Origin: Parapedobacter composti | GTDB taxonomy: Bacteria; Bacteroidota; Bacteroidia; Sphingobacteriales; Sphingobacteriaceae | Length of the DNA stretch: 64,000 nt | Reading direction: 5' to 3' | NCBI RefSeq assembly: GCF_900112315.1 | Contig: NZ_FOLL01000008.1 | Coordinates: forward strand, 1 to 64,000 | In this document: positions 46,759 through 54,415 of the stretch, in pieces | Numbering within the stretch: the first letter of the stretch is position 1 | How the letters are laid out: every line of letters begins with the position of its first letter | Notes under the pieces: model-generated | Databases searched by the model: none | What the model saw: only the letters and a program-made list of their open reading frames with translations | What the model was told of the DNA's origin: nothing | Program-made: the position numbers and the translations under genes

Positions 46759-47677
46759 CAAAGCAAATCTTTTGGAGGTCAGGACAGCCAATCAGGTGCT
46801 TAAGGATGCATCACTGCAACCCGACCCGATATTCCTATACCAACCCTTGGTGACACAAGGCGAGCTGGTGATACTGTTCGCTGACACAGGCATTGGGAAG
46901 ACCGCATTATCCGTACAGATGGCCGTCCACATCGCCAAACAGAAATACCATGTGCTTTACGTCGATTTGGAACTTTCGGACAAACAGTTTGAGAAACGCT
47001 ACCGCAATGACGAGGGCATCCACTTCCGGTTTCCCGAAACATTCTATCGGGCAGGCTATTGCGTACTCAAGAAATTCCCCGACATGGGCTACGAGGATTT
47101 TTTCATCGCATCGCTGAAAAGCCGGATAGAGGAAACCAAGGCCACCGTGGTTGTCATCGACAACATGACCAAGATTGTAGCAGGTTCGACCGATACGGCC
47201 AAAAGCACCATCCCCATCATGAACAGCCTCAGTGAAATGAAGTTTGACCAAGGGCTTACGTTCCTGATTCTCGAACATAACAAGAAAGTGGACGAATGGC
47301 GGCCGATATCCCTCAATGACCTGCAAGGCTCCAAGATGAAAAGTAATTTTGCGGATTCGGTCTTTACCATCGGTAAATCCGCTACCGACAAAAACATCCG
47401 CTACATCAAGCAACTGAAAGTACGGAGTTCCGAATTGGAATACGATACGGACAACGTGCTGGTCTGCCGGATTTCAAAGGATGGCGGTTACCTTGGATTC
47501 AGTCAGGTCGGCTTCGCTAACGAAATGGAATTACTGCGGCTCCCATCGGAAGATTTACGGACAACCAAGGTTGAAACCGCACGCCAGTTGAAAGACCAAG
47601 GTTTATCCAATGTGTCGATAGCGAACGAACTGGGCGTAAGTGAGGGGGCGGTCAGGAAGTGGCTGAAAGGTACATGA
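46748..47677 (+). CDS. AAA ATPase, RepA/RecA-like
   Basis: A 309-residue protein, counted from the ATG at 46748. It has a RecA-like fold with Walker A ADTGIGKTAL and Walker B VVVIDN followed by MTKIVAG. The C terminus (DQGLSNVSIANELGVSEGAVRKWLKG) is a HTH. It resembles RepA-like helicases of plasmids and mobilizable elements, which may help autonomous replication after excision. It is followed by a strongly palindromic, iteron-like region (47681-47747). Confidence 0.82.
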   Translation: MENSKANLLEVRTANQVLKDASLQPDPIFLYQPLVTQGELVILFADTGIGKTALSVQMAVHIAKQKYHVLYVDLELSDKQFEKRYRNDEGIHFRFPETFYRAGYCVLKKFPDMGYEDFFIASLKSRIEETKATVVVIDNMTKIVAGSTDTAKSTIPIMNSLSEMKFDQGLTFLILEHNKKVDEWRPISLNDLQGSKMKSNFADSVFTIGKSATDKNIRYIKQLKVRSSELEYDTDNVLVCRISKDGGYLGFSQVGFANEMELLRLPSEDLRTTKVETARQLKDQGLSNVSIANELGVSEGAVRKWLKGT

Positions 47678-47680
47678 CTT

Positions 47681-47747
47681 TCGTACGGTCGTACCGTTCG
47701 TACTTCTCGTACTGATACGAATGGTACGAGAAGTACGAGTGTACGAA
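47681..47747. other. Iterated CGTAC region with a 14-bp inverted repeat, candidate origin
   Basis: A 14-bp perfect inverted repeat, CGTACTTCTCGTAC and GTACGAGAAGTACG, is separated by 11 bases at 47699-47737. CGTAC or GTACG units recur through the whole interval. It lies between a RepA-like ATPase and mobC, the usual place of a replication or transfer origin in such elements. Confidence 0.6.
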
Positions 47748-47824
47748 TCATCGATAAAGATAACGGACACCCATCTTTTTTTCTTAGCCAGCATCCAACG
47801 CAATGCTTGGCAGCCGTGACGGAG

Positions 47825-47859
47825 CAAGGTTGTGTTTTGGTGCACCCAAAACCGCCTTG
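47825..47859. other. Nested hairpin in front of mobC, candidate oriT
   Basis: GTTTTGG and CCAAAAC flank TGCAC, and CAAGG and CCTTG flank that again. It is 34 bp before the mobC ATG. A hairpin at this place is common for oriT nic regions of MobA/MobC elements. The nick site itself is not identified. Confidence 0.5.
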
Positions 47860-47892
47860 GCTCCCGATGGTCACACATTAATCGGAACAGTT

Positions 47893-48252
47893 ATGACTAT
47901 AAACAACAAAGGCGGCAGGCCGCTTTCACCCCATAAGAAAAACCGGCGGATTAACGTCCGGTTCGATGAACAGGAATACCGACTTGTATTGCACAATGCA
48001 CGGATAGCCAACATGAAGAAATCGGAATGGGTACGCAAGAGTGCCATCCTGAAAAAAATCACACCCCGGTATACACCGGAACAACTGAAAGTGTTCAGGG
48101 ATTTTACGGGAGCGGCGAACAATCTCAACCAACTTACCAAGAAAGCCCACCAAATCGGCTTGAGCCAAATGGCGCATGAGTGCCAAAGTACCATCAACCA
48201 CATCAACCGATGTGTAGACAAATTACTGGAGCATGGTGGCGAAAATCATTGA
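47893..48252 (+). CDS. mobC: Mobilization protein MobC
   Basis: A 119-residue protein, counted from the ATG at 47893. The first part has a ribbon-helix-helix look (RINVRFDEQEYRLVLHNARIANMKKSEWVRKSAIL). The rest, FTGAANNLNQLTKKAHQIGLSQMAHECQSTINHINRCVDKLL, is the MobC signature with the conserved NNLNQL. It is a relaxosome component that opens oriT DNA for the relaxase. It overlaps the relaxase gene by 20 bp. Confidence 0.9.
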   Translation: MTINNKGGRPLSPHKKNRRINVRFDEQEYRLVLHNARIANMKKSEWVRKSAILKKITPRYTPEQLKVFRDFTGAANNLNQLTKKAHQIGLSQMAHECQSTINHINRCVDKLLEHGGENH

Positions 48253-49120
48253 GGGAAAACATTTCGGGGGATGCGTTGGCTACGTGCTGAAAGACCGAAG
48301 CGAAATCATACATGCCGAGGGGCTGCGTACTACGTCCGCCCGTACCATTACACAGGATTTCAATCTGCAACGCAAGCTGAATCCAAGGCTTGGCAAGGCG
48401 GTCGGGCATATCGTACTCTCGTGGAGCGAACATGACAAAGGAAAACTTACGAATCGCCTCATGGCCGGAGTTGCGCTGGAATACCTGAAATCACTCGATA
48501 TCGATAACACCCAATACTTGATGGTCAGGCATCACGACCGGAAGCATGACCACGTCCATATCGTTTACAACCGGGTGGACAACCAAGGCAAGACCATTGC
48601 CAACAGCAATCTCCGGTTCAGGAGCGTGAAACTATGCAAGCAGTTGAACAGCAAGTATGGTTTCTACCAAGCCAGTGGCAAGGAAAAGGTGAACCGTGGC
48701 CGGCTGAAAGGAGCGGACAAAGCCAAGTATGAAATCCATGATGCGCTGAAGACAGCTTTGCGGGCGTGCGGGGATTGGAAGCAACTGGAAAGCTACCTGA
48801 AATACAAAGGGGTGGCCATACAGTACAAGAAAAAAGCAAATTCGGATGAAGTGCAGGGGGTATCGTTCTCTAAAAGCGGATATACGTTCAAGGGTTCGGA
48901 AGTGGACAGGTCGTTGAGCTATGGGAAAATCGACAGATTATTCAACGGACAGGAGGTGCAGCAATCGGCCGAAACGGATACCAATCTAACCAATCACCAA
49001 GCAATTGGGATATCACCCATGGGATTGGCGATGGATGCGATGGTGTCACTTTTGGATATCGGTATCGCCCATGACCAGGATGACGACGCCATCAAAAGAA
49101 AAAACAGGAACAGGAGGTAA
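48233..49120 (+). CDS. mobA: Relaxase, MobA/VirD2-like
   Basis: A 295-residue relaxase. The metal-binding His triad motif is at about residues 100-110: HHDRKHDHVHIVYNRV. The candidate catalytic Tyr is Tyr17 in GGCVGYVLKDR. The rest resembles the MOBP-type relaxases of Bacteroidota elements. The C terminus is short and charged with no helicase or primase domain. The enzyme nicks oriT and pilots the strand into the recipient. The start is the ATG at 48233, inside mobC. Confidence 0.93.
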   Translation: MVAKIIEGKHFGGCVGYVLKDRSEIIHAEGLRTTSARTITQDFNLQRKLNPRLGKAVGHIVLSWSEHDKGKLTNRLMAGVALEYLKSLDIDNTQYLMVRHHDRKHDHVHIVYNRVDNQGKTIANSNLRFRSVKLCKQLNSKYGFYQASGKEKVNRGRLKGADKAKYEIHDALKTALRACGDWKQLESYLKYKGVAIQYKKKANSDEVQGVSFSKSGYTFKGSEVDRSLSYGKIDRLFNGQEVQQSAETDTNLTNHQAIGISPMGLAMDAMVSLLDIGIAHDQDDDAIKRKNRNRR

Positions 49121-49123
49121 CCA

Positions 49124-49783
49124 ATGGATTTAGAGAATTTAAAGCAACAGGTGGACGAACTGCAATTGAACACCGACCTGTTGACGAGCGACATCGCTCG
49201 GATGCTCCCGACCATCATCGGTTTTCTTGATGAAAACGAAAAATTGCTGCAAGGCTTCCACGAGGTCAGGGAAAAGGACTTGGAAACCAAAACCAAGCTG
49301 ATTGACTACATCAAGGATTGCAACACGGCAGTTGACAATTACGTAAGGGATTACGGCAACTTACAGGGATTGACAGACAACATCATCAATATCACAAAAG
49401 AGGATTACCTCGAATTGGATAGGAAATTAACGGAGTTCAAGGGCTTGGTTGAACGGATCCCGGCGCAGACCGAAGTTAGATACAAGCATGGCATCGATTT
49501 CAAATCGACCAAGGTAATCCTTACGCTCGCATTGTTACTGTTTTTCTCTTTCGCCAGCCTTGGTGTGGCTATCGGACTGTACCGGCATCAAGAATCCCTG
49601 AAAGCGAGCAGTATCAAATTCCGAATGTTCCGGCAGGAATTTCCCGAAATCGGAAGTCGTATAGATTCGGTTTACCATGCCGACCCCGACAGGGCGTTAT
49701 TCATCTTGGAGAAACTGGAAGAAGAGCAACGGCTTATCCAGTCGGCAAAGGAAAAGAGGAGGGAAATCGAATCGACCAGATAA
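49124..49783 (+). CDS. Membrane-anchored mobilization accessory protein
   Basis: A 219-residue protein 3 bp after the relaxase gene. N-terminal helices and coiled coil (LKQQVDELQLNTDLLTSDIARM), one membrane segment at about 127-150 (VILTLALLLFFSFASLGVAIGL), and a charged C-terminal helix (ILEKLEEEQRLIQSAKEKRREIE). Such proteins follow mobA in related elements. A diverged copy of its last 17 codons occurs at 50881-50934. Confidence 0.7.
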   Translation: MDLENLKQQVDELQLNTDLLTSDIARMLPTIIGFLDENEKLLQGFHEVREKDLETKTKLIDYIKDCNTAVDNYVRDYGNLQGLTDNIINITKEDYLELDRKLTEFKGLVERIPAQTEVRYKHGIDFKSTKVILTLALLLFFSFASLGVAIGLYRHQESLKASSIKFRMFRQEFPEIGSRIDSVYHADPDRALFILEKLEEEQRLIQSAKEKRREIESTR

Positions 49784-49790
49784 AGGCGAT

Positions 49791-49853
49791 TTAATTGTTT
49801 ATCGGCGGCAATAAATCGGAATATTCGCATTCCAGCGCAGCAGCCAAATCTTG
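49791..49853 (-). pseudogene. 3' fragment of an XRE regulator gene
   Basis: The minus strand encodes QDLAAALECEYSDLLPPINN and a stop, matching the C terminus of the intact XRE protein (LAAALECEYADLLPPI) at 51319-51573. Nothing else of the gene is present. It is convergent with the mobilization gene, as in the second copy. Confidence 0.7.
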
Positions 49854-49899
49854 GGTTTGAAAATGGGTTGATAAAACCGCAGTATTTAAGATTATTTTG

Positions 49900-49907
49900 T
49901 ATATTTG
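49900..49907 (+). promoter_or_regulatory. -7 element of the antitoxin-toxin unit
   Basis: TATATTTG fits TAnnTTTG and is 21 bp before the antitoxin ATG. The inverted GTAC repeats just downstream (49910-49923) could be an operator. Confidence 0.6.
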
Positions 49908-49927
49908 CGTACCAAAACGTGTACACA

Positions 49928-50188
49928 ATGTCAATAGTAGAAACAACAAGCAGGCAATTCAGGGAACGCCAAAAAGATTTTTTCGACATGGCGGACAAGG
50001 GTCAAAAAGTGGTTATCAAACGAGGGAACAAACAGGCCTATGTGCTCACTCCCGTATCGGGGGATGATTTGTACTTTACCCCCGAGATGGTTCAGCGCAT
50101 AAAGGAATCCCGCCAGCAAATCAAAGCGGGCAAAGGTATCGTTATTAAAACCAAGGAAGAACTGGATACATATTTTGACACCCTGTAA
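49928..50188 (+). CDS. YefM/Phd-like antitoxin
   Basis: An 86-residue protein, counted from the ATG at 49928. The N-terminal part (IVETTSRQFRERQKDFFDMADKGQKVVIKRGNKQAYVLTPV) is the Phd/YefM DNA-binding fold. The C-terminal tail (EMVQRIKESRQQIKAGKGIVIKTKEELDTYF) is the toxin-binding part. It lies 3 bp before the ATG of a YoeB/Txe-type toxin gene, which here is broken. It may now act as a solitary antitoxin or regulator. Confidence 0.88.
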   Translation: MSIVETTSRQFRERQKDFFDMADKGQKVVIKRGNKQAYVLTPVSGDDLYFTPEMVQRIKESRQQIKAGKGIVIKTKEELDTYFDTL

Positions 50189-50191
50189 TTG

Positions 50192-50483
50192 ATGTATACG
50201 GTAATCATATCGCCAAATGCCGATTTGGATTTAAAGGCGCTGAAAAAATCTGAACCTCAAGCATTCAAAAAAGCAGTATCGCTTATCAAAGAACTTGCGG
50301 AACATCAAAGAACTTGCGGAACATCCAAGAACCGGAAGGGGTAAGCCGACACTGAAAAGGTATGATTTGGCTGGATTTTATGCACGTAAGATTACCGAAA
50401 AACACAGACTTGTTTATTCCATTGATGATACGTTTATTAAAGTATACGTTCTTTCGGCAAAGGGGCACTACAACGATAAATAA
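50192..50483 (+). pseudogene. YoeB/Txe-like toxin gene inactivated by a 19-bp tandem duplication
   Basis: The frame from 50192 reads MYTVIISPNADLDLKALKKSE...SLIKELAEH, the YoeB/Txe N terminus. It then shifts and stops at a TAA near 50342. The other frame continues with ELAEHPRTGRGKPTLKRYDL, GFYARKITEKHRLVYSI and AKGHYNDK, the C-terminal half with the RNase residues. Deleting one of two identical 19-bp units at 50288-50325 restores a single 90-codon frame. The toxin is therefore almost certainly inactive in this genome. Confidence 0.85.
50288..50325 (+). repeat. 19-bp tandem duplication inside the toxin gene
   Basis: Two exact copies of a 19-mer starting AAAGAACTTGCGG and ending AACATC stand directly in tandem. 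19 is not a multiple of three, so the frame shifts. Perfect identity suggests a recent slip. Confidence 0.9.
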
Positions 50484-50514
50484 CTTACTTAAAGGAGTTG
50501 AAACCTCAAACTAT

Positions 50515-50769
50515 ATGCTGGTGAAAAAAGGAAAAATTGGAAAAGCACTATTTGGGTGGGTATTCCTCTTGTGCATGGCTTTGGTTCCATTTGCAATTGT
50601 TTGGTTTTTTGGCGGTTATGAGTCAGCAAAACTATTATTAATCATATGTGTTTTGATGATTGTTATTCGTGTCATATTTATACCTATTGAATATCTTTTC
50701 AGCAGGTTCGAGATTAGAATAAAAAACAGAACGCTAACAATTCGAATGAAAGAAAAAAGAGAACGTTAA
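50515..50769 (+). CDS. Small membrane protein
   Basis: An 84-residue product, counted from the ATG at 50515. Two hydrophobic segments (ALFGWVFLLCMALVPFAIVWFFGG and LLLIICVLMIVIRVIFIPIEYLF), then a basic C terminus. No family is recognized. It lies 31 bp after the broken toxin gene and may share its promoter. Confidence 0.6.
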   Translation: MLVKKGKIGKALFGWVFLLCMALVPFAIVWFFGGYESAKLLLIICVLMIVIRVIFIPIEYLFSRFEIRIKNRTLTIRMKEKRER

Positions 50770-50880
50770 ATAGGCCAACATACTAAGAAATATATTGTAA
50801 TTATATACAATCCTAACCTAATTCAAAATATTTTAGGTATTTATATAAAAAACTAACCCTTTTGTTAACCGTATAGTGAA

Positions 50881-50934
50881 AGGCTCATCCAGTCGGCAAG
50901 GGAAAAAAGGAGGGAAATCGAATCAGCCAAGTAG
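50881..50934 (+). pseudogene. 3' remnant of a second mobilization accessory gene
   Basis: Seventeen codons and a stop read RLIQSAREKRREIESAK, compared with RLIQSAKEKRREIESTR at the end of the gene at 49124-49783. It is diverged at DNA level but conserved as protein, so it comes from a related element rather than a fresh copy. Confidence 0.7.
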
Positions 50935-51149
50935 CAACGTCCTAACTTGATAAAAAGTGATTATAATCAAAAATCAATATTAATCGAGGAGAATGAATGT
51001 TAACCCACAACCCCATAGAAATCTTGAACTTCTAAATGGAAAACCTACAACGGATTTACAGCAATTTTTCAGTAATAAATCCAGTTAAAGCACTGTAAAT
51101 TAGCTATTTGAACCATTTACCATGCAATGCCTATGCGATTCCAAAAGTT

Positions 51150-51284
51150 TCATTTTTTTTTCTTAGGAACCACCTTATCCCGCTCTTTAACGGTAGTCTT
51201 TGGGTGTTTCTCTGCGTACTCTTTGGTTACGTAATGTCCAGATACGGCATCTCGATACCTGTAAATATATTCAATCTTAGCCAT
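51150..51284 (-). CDS. Small basic protein of mobile elements
   Basis: A 44-residue protein starting MAKIEYIYRYRDAVSGHYV and ending in a Lys-rich tail (KKKK). The core GHYVTKEYAEKHPKTTVKERD resembles small proteins found in phages and mobile elements that carry a V-T/S-x-x-Y/F-A-x-x-x-P-x-T-T-V motif. Function unknown. Below the usual length limit for gene finders. It follows the XRE gene on the same strand. Confidence 0.6.
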   Translation of the reverse strand: MAKIEYIYRYRDAVSGHYVTKEYAEKHPKTTVKERDKVVPKKKK

Positions 51285-51318
51285 AAACAAAAATAATACA
51301 AAGTATGGAAAATTAGAA

Positions 51319-51573
51319 CTAAATTGGCGGTAATAAATCGGCGTATTCGCATTCCAGCGCAGCGGCCAGTTTAGGAAGCATGGACAGGGAATATTTCGTC
51401 CTGTCCTTTGGGCTTTCGACATGGCCGATGTAACCAACGGACACATCCAGCGCCAACGCCAGCTTGGCTTGGGATATGCCTTTTTTGGTTCTCAATTCCT
51501 TTACTTTCTCGATGAGATAGGTGTCGACATCGGTTGCATGCGGTTTGTTGTCCATGGCATGCAAGGAAAGCAT
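51319..51573 (-). CDS. XRE-family HTH regulator
   Basis: An 84-residue protein made of one Cro/C1-type HTH: LIEKVKELRTKKGISQAKLALALDVSVGYIGHVESPKDRTKYSLSMLPKLAAALE. The protein may start at the second Met (51555, MDNKPHATD). Such small repressors control mobile-element transfer or a toxin unit. A fragment of a second copy is at 49791-49853. Confidence 0.88.
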   Translation of the reverse strand: MLSLHAMDNKPHATDVDTYLIEKVKELRTKKGISQAKLALALDVSVGYIGHVESPKDRTKYSLSMLPKLAAALECEYADLLPPI

Positions 51574-51667
51574 AATAAAAAATCAAAACACCGTCACATG
51601 AGACGGTAAAATTCCGTATATTTGGCTATCAGTTGATAACATCCGGTTATTCCAAAATACGGTAATT

Positions 51668-51886
51668 ATGGGTTTTTTAATCAGGTTATTCCTTACGGGT
51701 ATCGTCAGCTTCATCGCCATGATGAGCGGGATGGGCAGCGGCAACATCATTCCCGGCGCAATCATCGGCTTTGGTGCATGGGGCTTGTTCATTTGGTGGG
51801 TTGCTTCAAAAGACAGCAAGAAGCGGAAGCAGCGCGAGCGGGAACAGCTTTTAGAGGAATACCTAAGACGGCAGTTGCGGAAATAA
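51668..51886 (+). CDS. Small membrane protein with basic tail
   Basis: A 72-residue protein. Two hydrophobic segments rich in Gly (FLIRLFLTGIVSFIAMMSGMGSGNIIPGAIIGFGAWGLFIWWVA), then a highly charged tail (SKKRKQREREQLLEEYLRRQL). No family recognized. It resembles small membrane anchors seen in element cargo. Confidence 0.6.
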   Translation: MGFLIRLFLTGIVSFIAMMSGMGSGNIIPGAIIGFGAWGLFIWWVASKDSKKRKQREREQLLEEYLRRQLRK

Positions 51887-51947
51887 ACCGGATGTAATAA
51901 AGCCGGAAAACCATATATTTGTCTGGGCTCAAACCTGTTTAAACCTA

Positions 51948-52667
51948 ATGAAGATTGTTGCCATATCGGACACCCACGGCCAGCACCGTAAACTGAAATT
52001 GCCCAACGGCGATATGATTATCCATGCAGGCGATATCAGCAAACGGGGGCATCCGGTTGAAATCGAGGATTTCTTGGATTGGTTCAGCAACCTAAAATTC
52101 CGGCACAAGGTTTTTATAGCGGGCAATCACGATTTCTTTTTGGAGGATGCGCACCCCGATATCATTGGCCGGATGATTCCCAAGGATGTCATCTACCTGA
52201 ATGATTCGGGCGTTGAGATTGATTGCCTGAAAATATGGGGTTCTCCCATTACCCCTTATTTCCATAATTGGGCATTCAACCGGAAACGTGGGGCGGAAAT
52301 TAAAGCGCATTGGGATTTGATACCCAATAACACCGATATCCTAATCACCCATGGCCCACCGTTCGGCATACTCGATGAAACCGTTTACAGTAAGCGAACG
52401 GGGTGTGAGGAATTACTTTTGAGGGTTTATCAAATACAGCCCAAGTACCATATATTTGGTCATATCCATGAGGATTACGGAGTGCTGGCTAAGAGAGAAA
52501 CAACCTTTGTCAATGCAAGTGTGCTGGATGACCGTTATGAGTTAAAAAATGATGCCGTGATATTAAACCATAGCAGAGACTTAATAGGCGCGCAGCAGCT
52601 TACGGGAACCCGTAAAGATACAGTAAGTAAGAACAATAAATTTGTTTGTCATATTAACCGAAATTAA
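51948..52667 (+). CDS. Calcineurin-like metallophosphoesterase
   Basis: A 239-residue enzyme with the complete two-metal site: SDTHGQH, HAGDIS, GNHDFF, THGPP and GHIHEDYG. It resembles the MPPED1/2 (UPF0046) branch, which hydrolyses phosphodiesters. The C-terminal about 30 residues (LIGAQQLTGTRKDTVSK...) seem extra. No signal peptide, so cytoplasmic. As cargo of a mobilizable element it may serve nucleotide-signal metabolism or defence, but no partner gene proves this. Confidence 0.88.
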   Translation: MKIVAISDTHGQHRKLKLPNGDMIIHAGDISKRGHPVEIEDFLDWFSNLKFRHKVFIAGNHDFFLEDAHPDIIGRMIPKDVIYLNDSGVEIDCLKIWGSPITPYFHNWAFNRKRGAEIKAHWDLIPNNTDILITHGPPFGILDETVYSKRTGCEELLLRVYQIQPKYHIFGHIHEDYGVLAKRETTFVNASVLDDRYELKNDAVILNHSRDLIGAQQLTGTRKDTVSKNNKFVCHINRN

Positions 52668-52706
52668 CGATATATTCTCTATGTTCATTAACTTAATCAA
52701 TAATCC

Positions 52707-53168
52707 ATGAGAAAAACCGTGCAACAACATTCGAAAATCATAATTTCATTTTTCGTTGCTACGTTCTACATAACAGTTTGCTATAGCCAAGAACGGCAAG
52801 CAGCTATGTCTCGTTCATCAGTATTAAAATTCGGTCTAGACACGACAATCAAGGACTGGCATGTTGACGTCAATGCTGTTCCTCCAAAAGGAGGCATGAG
52901 TGCTTTTATGACATCCGTTTCCTCCAACTATAAACGAAATCTTTTTTCCTCTGATTTATCTGGGCGAGTACTAATATCATTTATTGTGGGAGAAGATGGT
53001 GAACCCTACAATTTCCGAATTTTAGAAAGTGCTGGTGCCGGAACCGGAGAAGAGGGAATACGGGTTATTACAAAACTTGGAAAATGGTCACCTGCGTTAT
53101 TTCGCAATAGACCAGCAGAGGTCAGTTTTGTTATCCCAATAAGGGTATCCAGAATTAACACTAATTGA
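52707..53168 (+). CDS. Exported TonB C-terminal-like protein
   Basis: A 153-residue protein with a signal peptide (IISFFVATFYITVCYSQE). Residues about 90-150 match the TonB_C domain: GRVLISFIVGEDGEPYNFRILESAGAGTGEEGIRVITKLGKWSPALFRNRPAEVSFVIPIRV. No long TonB-type proline-rich linker or N-terminal membrane anchor is present, so it is not an energy-transducing TonB. Likely a periplasmic protein of unknown partner. Confidence 0.78.
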   Translation: MRKTVQQHSKIIISFFVATFYITVCYSQERQAAMSRSSVLKFGLDTTIKDWHVDVNAVPPKGGMSAFMTSVSSNYKRNLFSSDLSGRVLISFIVGEDGEPYNFRILESAGAGTGEEGIRVITKLGKWSPALFRNRPAEVSFVIPIRVSRINTN

Positions 53169-53268
53169 TTTCTATTAGTCAAATAATGGTGTAAAAGGCC
53201 GGATCTATATCAAACAGCTCACAGGTTTAGATATGTCCGGGTAACAAGTCAGGTTAAATTTTTCTCTT

Positions 53269-53748
53269 ATGATAGTATCTTTATTAATTCTTATCGGAAT
53301 CACAATTGTCACCCATTTGGCAGTCCATTACTTTCTTTTTGATTTATTAGCAGCACCTTTTAATGTGTTGTATTACAAGATAACAAACGGCGAGTATAAA
53401 TGGAATCTTATTTTTTACTTTTTGTGTTTAGTGCTAGTTGCAGGCTTTTCCTATTTATTTTTGGGTGTAGTCTCCTCATACTTAAGTTGGATAACGATAA
53501 GACACCCAAATAGCTTATTTATGAAAATAGCAGCTATAACATTTGCTTCGGGAATAGTATCTCGTTTTAAAGATAAATCACGCCAAATGACACTTCAAGA
53601 CATATCATATAGTTATATCCCCAGCGTATACGCCGCCCCGTATATTTCATTAGTAGTATTTATATTTTCTATCGGATTACTGCTATTTCCCGAGTTGATG
53701 GTTAGATTTTGGTCATGGGCACCGTTTGTCAATTCAGTTAATAGTTGA
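53269..53748 (+). CDS. Membrane protein of unknown function
   Basis: A 159-residue protein with three or four hydrophobic segments (LLILIGITIVTHLAVHYFLF, LIFYFLCLVLVAGFSYLFLGVV, APYISLVVFIFSIGLLLFPEL). No family recognized. AT-rich compared with the chromosome. It overlaps the frame of the next gene region but the ATG of that gene lies 20 bp downstream. Confidence 0.6.
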   Translation: MIVSLLILIGITIVTHLAVHYFLFDLLAAPFNVLYYKITNGEYKWNLIFYFLCLVLVAGFSYLFLGVVSSYLSWITIRHPNSLFMKIAAITFASGIVSRFKDKSRQMTLQDISYSYIPSVYAAPYISLVVFIFSIGLLLFPELMVRFWSWAPFVNSVNS

Positions 53749-53768
53749 AGATTCAAAAATTTGCTTTT

Positions 53769-54374
53769 ATGAAAATTTGGATTTTACTATTGTACCTTAT
53801 ATTCTTTGCTTTCTTTTTAGTGTCAGCACAGGACGTATATGTCAAAGGTTATTACAGGAAAGATGGCACCTACGTTCAGCCACATTATCGTTCTGCTCCT
53901 GATGGTAATCCATATAACAATTATAGCTATCCTGGAAATTATAACCCCTATACTGGCAAGATAGCCGGAGGGAGTGAAGCCGCATATTTGGCAAGCTATT
54001 ACAAGGTTTATCACTCCTATTCATTAGATGACTATGCAAATTACGGCACCTTATTGAGAGGTACCAATTACTCAAATTTGGATTATAAATCTTCTCGAGC
54101 TTATGCTGTCTACGAGAGTAGCACGTTGAATAAAAAACCTATTGGGTATATTAATCCTGTTCCTAATACAAAGTTTCTCTCTATTCACGATATTAATCAC
54201 AACTTTGTTGGTTACGTAAAAATGAGCAAGAACAGGAAAAGATACTCTGTCTATACAGTTGATGATGTATTGGTTTCGACTAATAAACCAAGAACGGGTG
54301 CAATTATAGGTAAGTCGTTTTTAGTAGGCATAGGCTTATTATTATCTTACGTTGCTGTTAGTAGCGCTTATTAA
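53769..54374 (+). CDS. Exported protein with GYYRKDGTYVQPHYR motif
   Basis: A 201-residue protein, counted from the ATG at 53769, with a signal peptide (LLLYLIFFAFFLVSAQD). The mature N terminus has YVKGYYRKDGTYVQPHYRS and NYSYPGNYNPYTGKIAG, a module that recurs in exported proteins of many bacteria. The rest is Tyr- and Ser-rich, and a hydrophobic stretch ends it (SFLVGIGLLLSYVAVSSAY). Function unknown. Confidence 0.65.
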   Translation: MKIWILLLYLIFFAFFLVSAQDVYVKGYYRKDGTYVQPHYRSAPDGNPYNNYSYPGNYNPYTGKIAGGSEAAYLASYYKVYHSYSLDDYANYGTLLRGTNYSNLDYKSSRAYAVYESSTLNKKPIGYINPVPNTKFLSIHDINHNFVGYVKMSKNRKRYSVYTVDDVLVSTNKPRTGAIIGKSFLVGIGLLLSYVAVSSAY

Positions 54375-54415
54375 GAACAACATATCCGTGATGAACAACA
54401 ATAGCCTCAATTAGT

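Noticed and set aside
50295..50483. Separate 62-codon gene
   Set aside because: It is the second half of the frameshifted toxin gene, not an independent gene.
50362..50514. N-terminal extension of the small membrane protein at 50515
   Set aside because: The extension is the toxin gene read in another frame.
50990..51090. 31-codon ORF with GAGGAG upstream
   Set aside because: Very short, AT-rich, no similarity seen.
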